The notes under the pieces were generated by a model that saw only the letters and a list, made by a program, of their open reading frames with translations, did no database searches and was not told the origin of the DNA. Of a DNA stretch of 64,000 nt, positions 27,401 to 42,400 are shown one piece after another. Position numbers and translations under genes: made by a program. The stretch lies in assembly GCA_964034945.1 (NCBI GenBank), contig OZ035961.1:13903243-13967242 (forward strand), written 5' to 3'. This DNA comes from Chrysopilus asiliformis. Taxonomy: Eukaryota > Arthropoda > Insecta > Diptera > Rhagionidae. Numbering within the stretch: the first letter of the stretch is position 1; every line of letters begins with the position of its first letter.

Positions 27401-30400
27401 ATGCACTAATTAACAATTTCCGACTAAAGTAACGAACAGACAAACACGTGAAGCGTCACCTCGTCGTCAACCGCAAAAAGGTGAGCAGAATGAGCATCAA
27501 TTTCATCAGAAAATCGCGTTACACATACGTGTAGGTAGGTGTTTCTACATATGTCCATAGGTGCCATTCGAATTAGTTATGAATTCCCTGGAATGATAAA
27601 AACTTTAAGCAAATTTATCCAAACACCAGCGAGCAACTCAGAGAAACACGATTTCAGAAACAAATCAACAAACGAATGAATTAAAAAGTTTTTCCAGTTT
27701 TTGTGACTTCTTGTTCCAATTCGTTCTACAGTAAAATTAGATTTTGACATGCAAACGCCAATAAACAGCGAAAATCCAGAGGAGATTCACCCCTTCTATC
27801 CAAGAATTCATATTTCAGAAATGATTCGTATTTTTTTTTTCATAATACAATATTTTGTTTTATTCGAGAAAATAATTTGATACACACGTGAATAAAATAT
27901 GAATTTGGCCTTCTTTATGACATGGAAACTATTATCATTACTATATTTGCCGGTGAGTATCTTGTATCTTATATAGTGGCTCGGGAACGTGAACTGGACA
28001 TCACCTTACATCTTGTTACTAAAACCTAACCATCCTCGATGAAAGAACGTGGTCACAACGAGGTGAAATGATGTTTCGTGCGATCTACAAATTTGTATTA
28101 ATTAAATTATTAATTAATTACCGCACATTATGTATGCGATTTATGAAAGTTGCGTGCGCAAATGCGACAATAATGAGTTTCCCTATTTTCACAGTCGGTA
28201 TTTAACGTTTTTTTTTTCTCTGTTCGCGAGACTTCTCTTCTGAGTTTTGGATTGTAGGTTGACTTTTCCGAATGAAGTCTTTAGGTTTTTAAATAGGGGT
28301 GACGTGAACACTTCTGTCTTCCATATTGTAAGAAAATTTTCCAAAAGTTTTTCTTTTATGCTCCGCACAACACCTTCCCTGAATCAATTCGCTTCCATCA
28401 ACTCACATATCACTTCGTGATTTTATCAACGAAGCATTGTTAGGCATCGTAAATTGCAGAAATTATTGCTAATAATTGGATTGAATGTAATGTGATTCGT
28501 AACATTGTATCTAAAATCTCATCAGGAATTATTACTGATGGAGGAAAGTTTAGATGGAGAGATAGTTTGCTAATACTTTCGAGTTGAAGTCAGAGAAAAA
28601 TATACCTTGGAAATCTTGTTATTGGTGTAACAAAATATAATCATGGTGTGATGTTGCATACGATTTACCTATGAATATTTATAGGTTACACTTTGATCTT
28701 TTACATTGCTCACAACCAACCGATTTTACATTTTCTGTTTTAGTTTTTGTTTCTTTTTCAGGTAGAAATAGAGAAATACTTTAAGGAGTGAGAAATTCCT
28801 ATATAATAACTCGGTAAAACTCATTTGCGTAATTTATTGTTCTTGTTTGCTATTCGTCGTCGTGAGTGGGAGCTGATCATGCTATTAGTATGTTGTAAAT
28901 ATGCCATTATCGAGTATTAGGCTGTAAAATCTTTGGTCCGCTTTTATCCAATTTGTTTGAAATATTATAATGACCCATTTAGAGTATCGCTTCAAACAGT
29001 TTTGTGAAAAATGGCACCTTTCAAATGTACATTACCGTCTCAGGAAAAATCTGTTGATTAGTTTTCCAAATGGCAATAAAAGTCGGTCCGAATTGGTTTT
29101 CAAACGATGTTAGTCATATGTAAAATAAAAGCACACACTGAAAACGTTTTTTTTTAATAAAGTGGTGTTGTCAGAATTCAATAAATTTTTCAATGCGTTT
29201 CTGTGTGGCCACACACGAGCAAGTACTGTTTTAAGCCAAAATTTACCATAAGTTTTTCTGTCAGTAATATGGAGTCTGTTTCAAAGTCCTTCCCCATTTT
29301 TTTTAATCCCCTTACCCGCTTTTTTCTGAACCAATAAATTAATTTTAATTCAGTTTTCAATTTTAAATAGATATTGCTTTATTGAAATTTTTTGTGCACT
29401 AAATTTTTATCCCCCCTACAACCGCCGCCGTGAAGTGTCAGTAAGAGTTTAACATGACAAGGGGCAGCTAAAAAAATAGCACGACGTGCTTCAAAGTGCT
29501 AAGCATTTTAAAATTTCTGATAATTCGAAATGAGAAAAGAACATCTTGTGCGAGAGAAAAAAAATATTTCGTTATCAGATAATTCTAAAGTACTTCACTT
29601 TAATGAATCAAGTGAATCAAACCTTCATTTTGCTATAAAATTCATTGATATTTGTTGATGTTAATAAATGAGAATAACGATTAAATGTAATACGAATTGT
29701 AAAACGAAAATGGCTACAATTTCATGGATAGTTTGAAATAGAAACTCGTCGGCCATTAAACAAATCATTTTTACCATGCTATAAAATTTTCTATTGCTTT
29801 GAGATTGTGCGGCAAATCATTTATCCAAGATGAAATTGTAAGTTGTAGTAGAAAGAATTATCGCAATTATTTATATGAGTTTTTAATCCTAAGCCAAGAT
29901 GATTATGGTCGCATGGTGCTGTGCTTTGCTTCCATCACCTGCCCGAAACCACAAACAGAGGAATTAATTCGAAATTAATTAAATGACTCTGTGCAACAAC
30001 TTACAAGTTGCAATATCGGATAAAATGTGACTCTTCAATGCGAAAATCAGTGCAATAAAAACATAAATGACTTCTGAAATGATGGCCTGAAAAATAAATC
30101 TACGATATTTGATATCAAGCCTAGTAGCTGATTGCAAGAATGAGGAAAAGATTGAATGAGTTTTATTGTTTGTAGAAAGCTATATCTGTTTTCATAATTT
30201 CCACAGATCCGATGCGGTGCGGTGCTGTTAAAAAGTGCAACATTGGAAGAATACGTGGCGGATGCAAGGTGAAGTTTTTCATGGATTCACCTCAGATGAC
30301 CATGAAATCCGCCACAGTTAGTGGTTAATTCAGTACAGAGGAAATTCCCATTTACCGAGTTACAGCCCCTAATATCGACTTGGTTTTGCTATATGAACCA

Positions 30401-33400
30401 GTCTATATGCAGAGTTTCTTTCTTTAGGTGGCCTGGTCTGGTTACAAACAAAGAATTTCTTGTTGAGGAATAAAATGATGGGCAAAATGGGCAACTAAAA
30501 CAAATCGAAATAGCCCTTTATACCAAGAACCTAATAATGAGATCTCTGCGAAAATTACCGACGTTTAAAATTGCACAAGTGGATCGCTTAACATTTTCAA
30601 ACGTGAAACGTTGCGGTTATGTTTTTTAGTCGCGGTCTGTAGGTTCAATTTCCTGTCGCAAGTTGACAAAACCTTCTTTCGTCAGAAGTCAGCAAGACGA
30701 TCAACATATCTTGAAATGTGTGTGAAAATTGCAAATGGAATAATAGAGTTAGACACGGTGCATAAAAATACAGTTGCTAGGATAAAGGGAAATTCTTCTA
30801 TATTTTCCTCGTCTATATAGTCATGTGTCACATTTCACATTGCATTAAAATAGTTATAGGTGTAATATCATTAGCTGTCAACACAGGTTCCACAAATGTT
30901 TAAAGTCTTAACCTATAACCAAATAGTCTCAAACAGCCATCGTTTTGGGAAAAAAAACTACAGTCTGCACTATTTGAGATCTCGCACCTTGATGGCGGCT
31001 CTTCTGACTTTAGTAAAAGAAAACAAAGCCAACTCAGGTGAACGCGACGAATCGATTTAACCGAGCGAAACCAATATTTGAGTTCATTTGTTCAAAGCAC
31101 ACGCTCACTCATTTTAGACACATTTTCCCAATTCCTTAAATAATTTTCAATTTTCTCATGTTTTCCATGACTCATCGTCGTCATCATCATCCTTAATCGA
31201 TCAGCGAATGAACGAACCGGTTAAATAACGACAACTATTCAATCTAATTTGTTATAAAACTACTTTTACAAGATTAATTTAATTTCTGTTGTATATGTAT
31301 CTAACATTTTGATATTAATTTATTCTGAAATACCACCACGTGGTTGAAATAATGATGATTACGATGATGACACGATATTTAATGCACCTTTTAGATGTTT
31401 TTAATTCAATGATTAGCCTTAAGTATGTCTGTTTTTCCATTCTTTTGGTTATTTTTAAATTAATGAACTAAGAAATTATCGAAAGTGATGTCTACTGCCC
31501 CCCTTAAAAAGAATTTAGTCACGGCTTTCGGAATGGACTCAAGTCGATGTTTATGAATAACATCACCTGCCCCGAAACTAATCGTGAAACATTAGCGTGC
31601 AGTCAAAAAATACAAAAAAGGTAGTCAAGTAGGCAACAATTGCAATGTTTCAAAAAAAATTAACAGAAATTTTTAAGGCAAACTACATTTAAAATTAAAT
31701 GAGATTCAGAGGCATCCATTATGTGTTAGGCCCCGTTTACATATGCGATTTTTTATTGAACTTCTTTACGAATTTTATTCAGAATGTGTTCCGCGAATTT
31801 TATTCATCAAAAAATTTGTGAATTCTTAAATTTTTATTCGTGTTTAAGATAGTAAAGCCATGACAAATATTTTAGAACTAATTTTTGCTTTTTTTTTTAA
31901 AAATTGAATTATATTTTTATTTTGTTTATTTTTAGCAAAAAAAAACACGAAATTTTGTTGTTTAAAAATTGCAGAATGCATTCATTTTTCTCTGAAAATA
32001 TTGAAATACAAAAAGCAAGTCAGAAGCATATTCTAAAATTGAACGACAATCTTTACATGTAATTGAATTAGACTTTCATAATTTTCTCTATTGTCATTGA
32101 ATTGCATGAAAAATTTGGAAAACGTCGACTTTTTCTAGAAAAAATATTTGTTTAATTAATCGCAATAAATAATTCGTGATTTTGCAAAATTTATTTAGAT
32201 GCATTTTCTATTAAATTAATCAACCGTAAAACAAAAGTTTGCATTTTGCATCAGTGAACAGTGACTATAAAATGACTTTCTGCAACTAGATTTCATTTCC
32301 AGAAAGCGCTTTTCATTTTAATCGTGTTTTCCTGTACATTTTTTTATAGAGATGATAAGTAACAAAAATAAAATTAATGAAATCAATAAAAAATTGCATC
32401 AAAGTAGAATCAACAAATTAGAAATGGTACTTGGTTGTCTGTCCACCATTTTCTCGGATTTTCTACTTCTCAGAATACGTAATACAACAATAATATCTGG
32501 AAAATTTGTATATTCAAGTACTAAAAAGGTTTTACTTCCATTTTCTAGGCAAAACTACATTTTAATATACACACAAACTATTGTATGTATATATGAGAAC
32601 CTCTTATATACATTTCTGAACGAGGGACATAAGCAGATGAAAATTTCAATTTGGTTTGGAGTACGAGCGACATAAACTGCCATTAGACGTTTGAAGTTAA
32701 AACCCTCCTCCTGAAAATGTCGTCTGGTGTTTCGGTGTCCGGGAAGTGTCGCTTACCATTTATTACTTCCTTCAATTTAAATGACAAGAAACGCTTAACA
32801 TAAGAGGTTGGTTGCTGCGGGTTTCAAAAGTGAAAAGATATCCCCCTTGCAAGCAATTTGTTTTTCCCTTCGACTTCAAATGTTAATGTGACTCCCAACA
32901 CTGCTTCTAGCTGAGCTCTCTTTAACATTCTTCATCCCCAAACCCGCGTATACTTTTGTGATTTTCCCTTTGCATTCCTTTTTTTTGGAAGGCTTTGGGG
33001 TTTGGCTTTCAGACGACAACATGGCACTCACTGAGGGATAAAACTGAGGTTTTCTCCGCCGAGAGAGGGGCAACTTCATGCAATTTTCCGTTGTGTGGAA
33101 AATAAATTGAAAAGGTGATCAGTGATTTGGAAAATGTCCTTGTAATAAATTGACAAAATTCCTTGGTAGATAAGGGGATCAAGATCGTAAATAAGTCAAC
33201 CTCCTGATGTAATCCCATTATGTTGCATTATGTTCTGATAAAATAAGGATAAGAAAATGAAACGAGATTTCCCAGACTCGGAACGAATTGTCGTTGACAG
33301 GAGAAAATCGTTTTGTTAATGATATTGCTTCTCGACTTTAAATGTTTTGTCTGTGATGTGATGCTGTATACGAAACTGGTTAATAATTCCCTTGAAATTC

Positions 33401-36400
33401 TCTCCATTTTTCATTAGTAGCAGGTTTTCTTTTTTGCCTTTCAATTTTTTGAAATAGTCGACCATAATGTTTTTACTACTTCGGAAATGTAAAGCCTTTT
33501 GTACATGTATTTATAGGTCTCTTGAACGGGAAAATTCTATTTATGACACAATCTGGAAAATTCACGAACCGTTGAAAGCCAATCCACAATGGAATAATTA
33601 AGTTTCTAGCACTTGCGTACATCTACTTAGTTCAGACTTGAGAAGTTTCTTGTTTTCCTCCATTTTTTATTTATGGTTGAACGGAATTCTGGTGATGTTT
33701 GTAAAAGTGCTGGTCCGGAGGAATATTGGACGGTGGTATGGGATGGTGGAACTACAGTCCACAAATTGAAATATCTTTCAGTCAAAAGTCAAATTAACAA
33801 AATTATACAATGTTAGTAGATTGGGGTGTATTTATTTAAATTATGGTTGACTGGGAAATAATTTCGAAAAAACAAATAATTTTGTTTGAAAAATATAGCG
33901 GAAAACATTTAAGACTTCTTCATGCAGAAATTTAAAAAAAAAATGGAGACATTTTTTGCAGTGAAATTTTGGTCACCATTTTCAATATTGATTTTCTTCG
34001 ATAATTTTTTTTTTGAAAATTTGGTAAAGAATTAAACACGTCACGATTTTTATCTAGTTTTTCGTCAGGCGCAGTTCATAAAATACATCCCACCAATTTC
34101 AAGCTTTTTAAACCCTCCACTGCCCCCTCCTCTTTCGATTAAGGCAAAATTATGCGGATGTCCGTGCATCTCACTGTCGGTCTGTCCAGTTTACGCATCT
34201 TAAATTACTCGAGAACGCGTTGAGGTAGCGACTTGTAATTTTTTGTGAATGAGTTTTGCGAAAATCGTAGTTTTCTGTCTTTTGGAACAGTAGCGTTAGC
34301 TATAACGGGTACCTCCGAATTTAAAAAAAAAATACAGTTTTTTGAAAAACTTTCATAAACTATGCGCTTTAATGAAAAAAATGAATATAACCGAATTGGA
34401 AGGAATTTTTTTCTTTCAAGGGTTTTTACGTATTTTTTAACGGCCCCCGAGATATTTGAAAAAAATATTATCTTTTACATATTTTTCAAATCTCATTTAA
34501 AAACAGTTTCTCTGCCTATTACTTGGGACACAGTGTGGATGTTGGGTTAAAAAATTTCACAAAATCTTTGACTTTATGGTCGTCGTGTTCTTTTTGCGCC
34601 CTTTTGGGTTACTAGATTAATTTCTTTAGAAGACTTTAATAACAATAATATCTAATTATTATTTTTTTTTAAGAATTTTCAAAGTTTTACAAGATTGTTT
34701 TTATGGCAAAAATTTCTGATCTTAAAAATCATTTTTATTAGTTGTCCACGTTTAAAAATTCCAAAGACACAAACAATTATAAAATCGGTCGCAGAAATCC
34801 GACATCATTTTCTATTCAACCCAAGTAATTTCCCCTCATTTCATATAAATTTTCTTTTTATACTCTGACTGCCTATATTTTCATGAGTAGACGTCTCCCA
34901 CTTGTCAGATGTCAGCAGACTAATTTCTTGTGTTACATATGTGACGGACGCGAGTTATTCGTTGCGTATCTAATGAACTCCCGAAAGAAATATTATGGCT
35001 CTAAGAGCTCTACCATTAAAATAGTTAATTAGTTGACAATTATAAACATATTTGTTTGACACAGAAGGCTATACAAAACATACCGACGACGTCACAATCA
35101 TTCAACTTAAGACATTTCTGGACCTATTATTCATGCGAGTTTCTTAAATGCTAAGGGATGCGTAATGGAGAACGCGGGAAAACGACGCCTGGCATCTACG
35201 ATTTCACAGAGGATGAAAGTTTTCTTTTGAAAAGATTACCGGGAAAATCATTACAAAGCCAATCGCTTACTCGCATACACACACAGCAAAACAAGTGCAA
35301 AAAACAGATTAAGATGGAATAAAGTCGATCTCCAGTGATTTATCTTGTCACCTAGTGGGAAAATTTATTTTCGATATAAATCACTAAGAACAGAGGGGCC
35401 AGGATTCGAGATTCAGGAAAAAGTATAGTTTGTTATTTGGGTTGGTAGGGATTGAGCAAAAGCCAATAAGGGCGGATTTGTTACGCTGATTTTGTTCTGG
35501 TCTTTTGCAATGTTGGTTTGCTCAGGAGAAAAAAAAACAGAAGCGACGTTTATTGCGTTGATACTGTAATTGTCAGACAATTTATCCCCATTAGAAGTTT
35601 TTCTATTTATAAAGTGGTCGAACATTATTCTACCACGTATTAAACTATGGTTGAAAGGAATCGGTTGTAATCAGGCCACATCAAGGGGAGTTTCACAGTC
35701 TCTGGAGTCTAACAAATATTTATATTCATCAGAGCTTGTAATTGTTTATTTATTATCTACCCTTGAAAGTTGGCATTTATTTTCTATTTTTATTTCAGTC
35801 GGATATCGCTGTATAAATTAGTATTACTGATGATTCGAAAATATATTTCAATTTTTTTATATGAACACACGAAAAAAATACAAATGGAACGCAAATGAAT
35901 GAAAATTATTTTTTAATTACAATTTTGAATCCATAAATTTCCCATGTGGTTTTAAAAAATTTTAAAAATTTAATTGACTTTTAATAAACCAGTTTTTTAA
36001 GCTTAAAAGATAATTCTTGATTTCCAAAAATCAAAAGTTTTACCATTGTAAGCTTGAAAAAAAGTTTTTCTATACATAAAATGATAAATGTGATTCCAGT
36101 TACTGCTTCCAGCTACTGTCTTAATAAGCGCATGGTGGTAAAAGAACCCTACTAGCATTTTTGTGGTAATGCACATATGCGTCACTATAGGCGTGGGTAT
36201 AGTGGTAGACATGTATAGTACACTGAAAATGCTAATAGAGGAAAAAATACCTCAGTAATTTCCAAAAGAAAAACTGAATTTTTTTAAATTTCTGAGATTT
36301 CATATTTTTGTTAATTCTAAAACGTCAAATTAATTTAAAGGTTCGAATGAATCGACTCAATTAACAACTCAGTACAAAACTTGTATTTTTTTAACAAAAT

Positions 36401-39400
36401 TAAAGAAGACTTCCTTAATTTTTCGTAGCAGTCAAAAAATCTCACACTTCTTCCGAACAAATCGTTTTGTTGACAAATGAATCGAGTAACTCAAGAACTT
36501 CCCATTTAGTCATTCCTGAACTAATGAAATCCGAAAGGCAAAACAGAGAAACGGTGAGCGAAAGAAGTTCCCTCGGGACACCTTATGTTTAAATTAGAAT
36601 ATCACGTTGACATAAATATGGCACCAAAACATGTCACAGTAGACAAGTCAATAAAAGTTAAAATATGGGTAGACTTCATCCAGAGGTTGAAAAAAAGAGC
36701 CACCCAAAAACTGGAGGAGAGGATGACATTTTTGTGATGTCACATGTGCACAAAACCCAGTGAAAACGTGTGAAACACGACTAATACAGTACAAGAAACA
36801 TTTTCTTCGTTGAAATTTCATGTTGAAGAATAATAAAATAAATGTACAAAGGAACAATGCGGTAAGCTGGAGGTGATGAAAGGGGTCTGGATTTTGTTTA
36901 ATGGAAATTTAATGCGCATGCTAAGTACGCTTATTACATACGAATATGGCAGCTGTAATTGAACCAACCGCGTTCAACCAGCAATAATAGCTAGAGGGGA
37001 TTTCAACGGTTTGAGGCTATCAGAGGTGTGGTGATCTAATAACAACTTGGATTTTGGCTACTTTCATTACACGATCCACTGGATTACAATATGAGCAAAC
37101 TGTGCTTTGAGACAATCCCATTTGATTGTTTTTTTAGGATTTCGAGCTTAAGGGATGTGTCACACCAGAATGATAAGTGAAAACCTTTTTATTTAAAATT
37201 TGGACAAGATTAAAAATACACGTAGAGGAAAATTGTCTTTTTAATTATTTAATCAATTGGAATCAAGACTACAACTAAAATAGTTCATTTCAAAGAAAAA
37301 AAATAGTGGATTAACTGTCGTTTGCACCAACGAAACTTAGCTAACAACTTATGTTCAATTTAAATTTTTTCATGCCACAGAACTTATATGGCTAAGCACA
37401 ACCTAATGTTTTACGAACAGCGGGTCGATTTGCGTGCTATGAATAAATGAAAATTCAGAAATATTTTACAAAACTTTTCACAACCTACTAGCACCGTAAA
37501 AAGATTGAAATAAAATGAGACTATTTTGATAGTGTTTAGAATTTTTACACTAAAATCGAATCGGAAGCGCACACTTTTCATGGGAAAACTTTTTCATTTC
37601 AGTATTCATAGAACGCGAATCAACCCCCAGTACGCACAAAACGGGCGTTTATCAAAAAATAGTGAACCAAATAGGCAATGTAACATTTAAATAGTAAAAT
37701 TTATTATAAAAATAGTTGATTTGTAAAATCGACTATTTAATTTTAGTTCCGATTCCAACATATAAAATCATTAAATTCTCTATTTTTTTGTGTGTACATT
37801 TGCAAAAAAAATTGGATCCTTTCTTTTTTAGTTGTGAAAGCTGGGTTTTTTTTTGTTGGGGTTATATAATTCACGAAGGAGATTGAAGGCCCGAAGTGCA
37901 TTGTTCGCCTGTTTGAGCTTTAATCCTAGTAAAAAAGTAAAAACCATTACACCACAGTGTTTTTCAAAACGTTTAAAATAACCATTTTTCACAAAAAATA
38001 CTTAAAAAAAATCTGTAGTAAACTTTTTGCATTTTAACTTAAATCAAAATCACTACTCGACGACAGTGTGCCATCTGCCTCAGAAGATCGTCAATTTGAA
38101 TACCCAAAGTGTGTAAAATTTCGCATCTAACACCAATTGAAATCCTATTAAATTCGTCAAACCTAAGCTTGTGTTACCCATTCGCAACTTCACCTTTGTC
38201 AAATTTGATGAAAATTGAATTTGAAGGGAAGGTGTGATCAACAAGCAAACCAAAAATTATAATCAAGGGGAGGTGTCGAATTCACTACCGGTCACGTTTT
38301 CTGAATGTTTTTTTCTTCTTCTTCACTTTGTGTTATACTATAGGCTGGCAATATTTACCTACAGCACCCTATATTCACCGATCCGATGATGTTTTGTGTC
38401 ACATTGTTGTTGACCGCACACGAAAATATATCTTAAAGGTGTTACCTTTTCATCATGTTTGATATTCCTGTGGCCCTCTGTTTTGTCATTTATGTGAACA
38501 CACATATCATTTAGGGTCCATTTGTTTTGTTTTCCTTTAGGGACATTTTTTATGTTTTCAGTCGTTTCCCATTTTATGTTGCCTGCATACAGTAATTTTT
38601 AATCTCATTTTTTTCCATTTTGAATTCTAGCAGTTTTACACAGCGCTAATGTTGTTGTGTAATTTGTAACATACATAAGTCCGTACATAAGTCCGCTGGT
38701 AGTAAATTAAAACGTGATGCGGAAACTCTGTGTTGGTTTTCGTGGGCATAAGAATGAGTTCGTGTTGATATATGGTGGTCTATTTGTTTAGAACCACGTG
38801 AATAATGGCCGCAGTAAAATTTTTGAAATAAATAAAAGGGCCAAATATGTTTCATGGGGGTAATTTATGACCTCCAATGTATGTATTTTTTAATTATATC
38901 AAACTTTCTTTTTTGTTTTATTTAAAAATATTTTAATAGGCGCGCAAACAGCAAAAAACAAATTTACACCAGAAGGTTTGGTAGAATAAATGATACTTTT
39001 TTATTCGTAACTAGCTTGCATACCCGTCGTTGCCGGGTTCTATTGATGGTCTATGTTGGAGCTAAACTTCAGGCCAATCGGCTCAGTAGTTTCCCCGCGA
39101 AAGAGTAACATAGCGCAAAAACTAAGTTTCGAAATCACTTTACCCCCTCCCCTTACTCGCCCCACCCCTCGCGCTACTTTTCCGTATGCCTATGTTGGAA
39201 CCAGAACTACCACAGACACTCATGCCAAATTTCAAGTCAATCGGTTCAGCCGTTTTTGCGTGAAAGAGGAACAGACAGACAGACAGACAGACACTAACTC
39301 ATTTTTATATAGTAGTATGATATAATTTTCAATTGAGTTTCAGGTGGGATTTATAAACAATTTACGTTTACTGAGCCATATTCTTTTGCGAATGGTGAGA

Positions 39401-42400
39401 GAGGGGGGAGGGGGTAGTTTTATAGCAGTATTAACCCCCATATAAGAAACCTCGCAAACATATGTGTCGAGAGTTCCAAATAGGCGAAAATATAGTGACG
39501 TATTTTTTTGAACAGCTCCCGATAGTTCCTCAAATGCAGGTTTTATACGGATTTTTATCTTCGTTGATACATTCATAATTTCGCAATAATTGGGGTGCAA
39601 CATTTGTAAGGTTTTGCATTCCTTCCGACCTGTTAGTATCAACCAAGTGCGTACAGTTATAGTGAGTGGTCATTTATGCAAAAAAAAATATACAGTCAAG
39701 AAACGACCACCCGGATCTTTAAAAAACCTAAAAACAACAGCAGAACCGCTTAGTCAAATAATGGTGAAAATTAATAAGAAAATTTAATGCCAAAAATCTA
39801 AATGAAAATCTCTTTCTCCATTAGCCGTCGGCATTTTCAAATAAAATATTTTTTTTCTCTTCATATATTGATCGACAGGGCTCTTGAAGAAGTCATCAAC
39901 GTGAAAGGATTCAAAACTATGTAAATGAGTTAAGCAAACCAATTATGGCATCATCCACCCACTTCATGTTATCAGACTAAAAGAAGTCTCACCGCCGAAT
40001 AGCAACGAGAATGGCTGCCTCCCATGAACGTCTAATTATTTTATAAAATAGAATCCGAATTGAAAACAAGACAAAACTCAAACCGAAAGACCAGAAGCTG
40101 ATCAACATTATCAAGACTTCAATATTTATTCGGTTGTACTTTTTTTCCCCAAATTGACAGCATTTGTATTTAGTTCTATAACCAAATAGACGAACATGAC
40201 GTTTTTATACTTACACCGGTTAAGGTTAGGCTTCGTTTTATTTCACACAAGTGCCTCAAGTCATAAAATTTGAACTAAATGTGTCTATTGCTTTGGTAAA
40301 TATTTATTTAGGACATAATTGGGCATTAGACTTCCACTAAACCGATGTAAAATTGAGCCACATTGAAATTCCTTGGGAATTTATTGCTTTTATTGGGTTT
40401 TGTATGAGAAGCCGAGGAAGCCAAGTCCATGGCGAGTGTTAAGTTCATACGTATTTTCAGGTTATGAAAAAAAAACGCCATGTCTACTTGATAGTCGGAA
40501 TAGTTCCTACTGGACTGGACATAAATCATTTCTAAAGGAAAGACGATAGCCGCCTGCCCAGCAGGATGTCGTTTAGCAACGTGGTGGGTATTTATCGTCC
40601 TGCCAATCGCTCCTTTTTGCTGGATTGGGATTCGGACTGCCGCATTGCCTGATAGCAATGATGAGAGAACTATAGATAAATCACGGTTGATAAAATTTCG
40701 AAGCAATGAAGAGTCCACCCAGTGACATATAGGTCTGTCTCATTGCCTTCGTCGGTACACGAAATGTTTAGTGTATACAATGTGGGGGAGTTGCCACATC
40801 TCAATATTCAGAAGTTAAGCATTGTTTAGATTTCAATATAGTAGAGTACCTACATGATATGGTATTTCCCATCGCATTGCATAAATAATTTTGATTTTTC
40901 GACGATTTTAATTTTTATACAATTCACACAACATTATAAAAGACTATTAAACCACACAATATGCGTGATATTATTTAAAAACATGAAAAAAAATTAAAAT
41001 AATTCAAATTTATTTTTAAAGAGTTGACGATTATAAAGGTTCTCTAGTTAAAATCAAAAAGAGGGTCAATCGCACATTTTAGAAGTGCTGGCAATTCTAA
41101 AAAGAGAAAAATGCCAAAAAGTAAAATTTGTTTAAATATCGTGTTTATTAATGCTACAAAATTTGATTCTCGAAGGTATTTTATGTGCTATGAAAAGTGT
41201 TTAGAGCAGTGCTATAAAAGTGTTTTTTGTAGTCCTGACATTCGTTTGAGGCGAGTATTTAAGAGGCAAAAACAAAATGCTATCTTTCCAACGACGATGG
41301 GAGCCTAAAAAATGTTGTTTCCGGGGTTTTAGTTAAATCTGTGGAACATTCCGTAACAAAACTGATCAAAAACTCTTTTCAGGGCATTTTAGTGCATTAT
41401 ATTATAATAAAAACAGCGTTAAAAAAATCTCAATGCAGCGCCGTTCCAATGTTATACGAAAATGTAAACATTACGCTGGCGCGATTTCGTGGTATGTGTG
41501 TCATTTGACAGAACTCTTGTGCAGGGTTATCAATGGATTCTGGTGGGTATTTTTGGTTTTTGGTATCAAGTGAAATTGATTTTGATCGACCCTGCACGAA
41601 TCTTCGAAAACGATAGTGTTTTTGTCTCATTCGTGAAATTCATTTAGATGTAAAGGAGTAAAAGGGATTACTATTTCATGTGATTTCCGAAACTCTTCGT
41701 TTTCTATAGTGTTGCTCTTTTGCCTACCGCGAGTGCACGAGAAACTGGGTTCGAGATTTATCTATTAGTTCTTTGATCATTGCTGATAGCGTTCCCGATT
41801 TGCCTACTCACGTTAAACCTTCATGCGAGTGGCATTAATTAATAATCGATGTTATCGAGAACGAGACTTGTTCTATCAGCCTCGTTACGCAGTGTATATT
41901 TGAGGTTTAATCCTTTGAGGCCGCATAGGAAACACTCAAGAAATTCATGTAACGAGGAACGTGCATATTTTATTTTTTTTTGTACCTAGAAAAATTCTTC
42001 CTCTTGTACATAATGTCAAAGTACTATAATTGCCCTCCGTGTACTTATTTTAATTTTAGAAATATGTTCGTTGATGTGCACAGCACTGATGAATAAGCAG
42101 GAGTAATAGAAGCACTCTTTCCATGTCCGAAATTCTTTTTCCGCAAGGGGAGGAAAACTAATAGATGTAATTTGATTGGTCATGGACACTTGTTTTAGAT
42201 TCTTGATCGTGACACCAGTACTTAGGGAACCTCGTTCACTGTCGCATTTTGTATTTGTCATGTCGACATTATTCTAACTTTAATGTTGGCTGTTTAGTTC
42301 TGCTTTAAGTCATAAAAAATTTATTAATAGATTTATTAACGATGAGGGTCAATGGAACTAAATTGGTTTTCTTCGAAAAATTCAATATGTTCATTCTGGA

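Noticed and set aside
32352..32675. 107-residue plus-strand frame with ATG start
   Set aside because: Composition follows the local AT bias, with no domain, signal peptide or neighbouring exon.
40326..40718. 130-residue minus-strand open frame
   Set aside because: It opens on GTG, has no recognised domain and lies alone in the intron; no splice structure.
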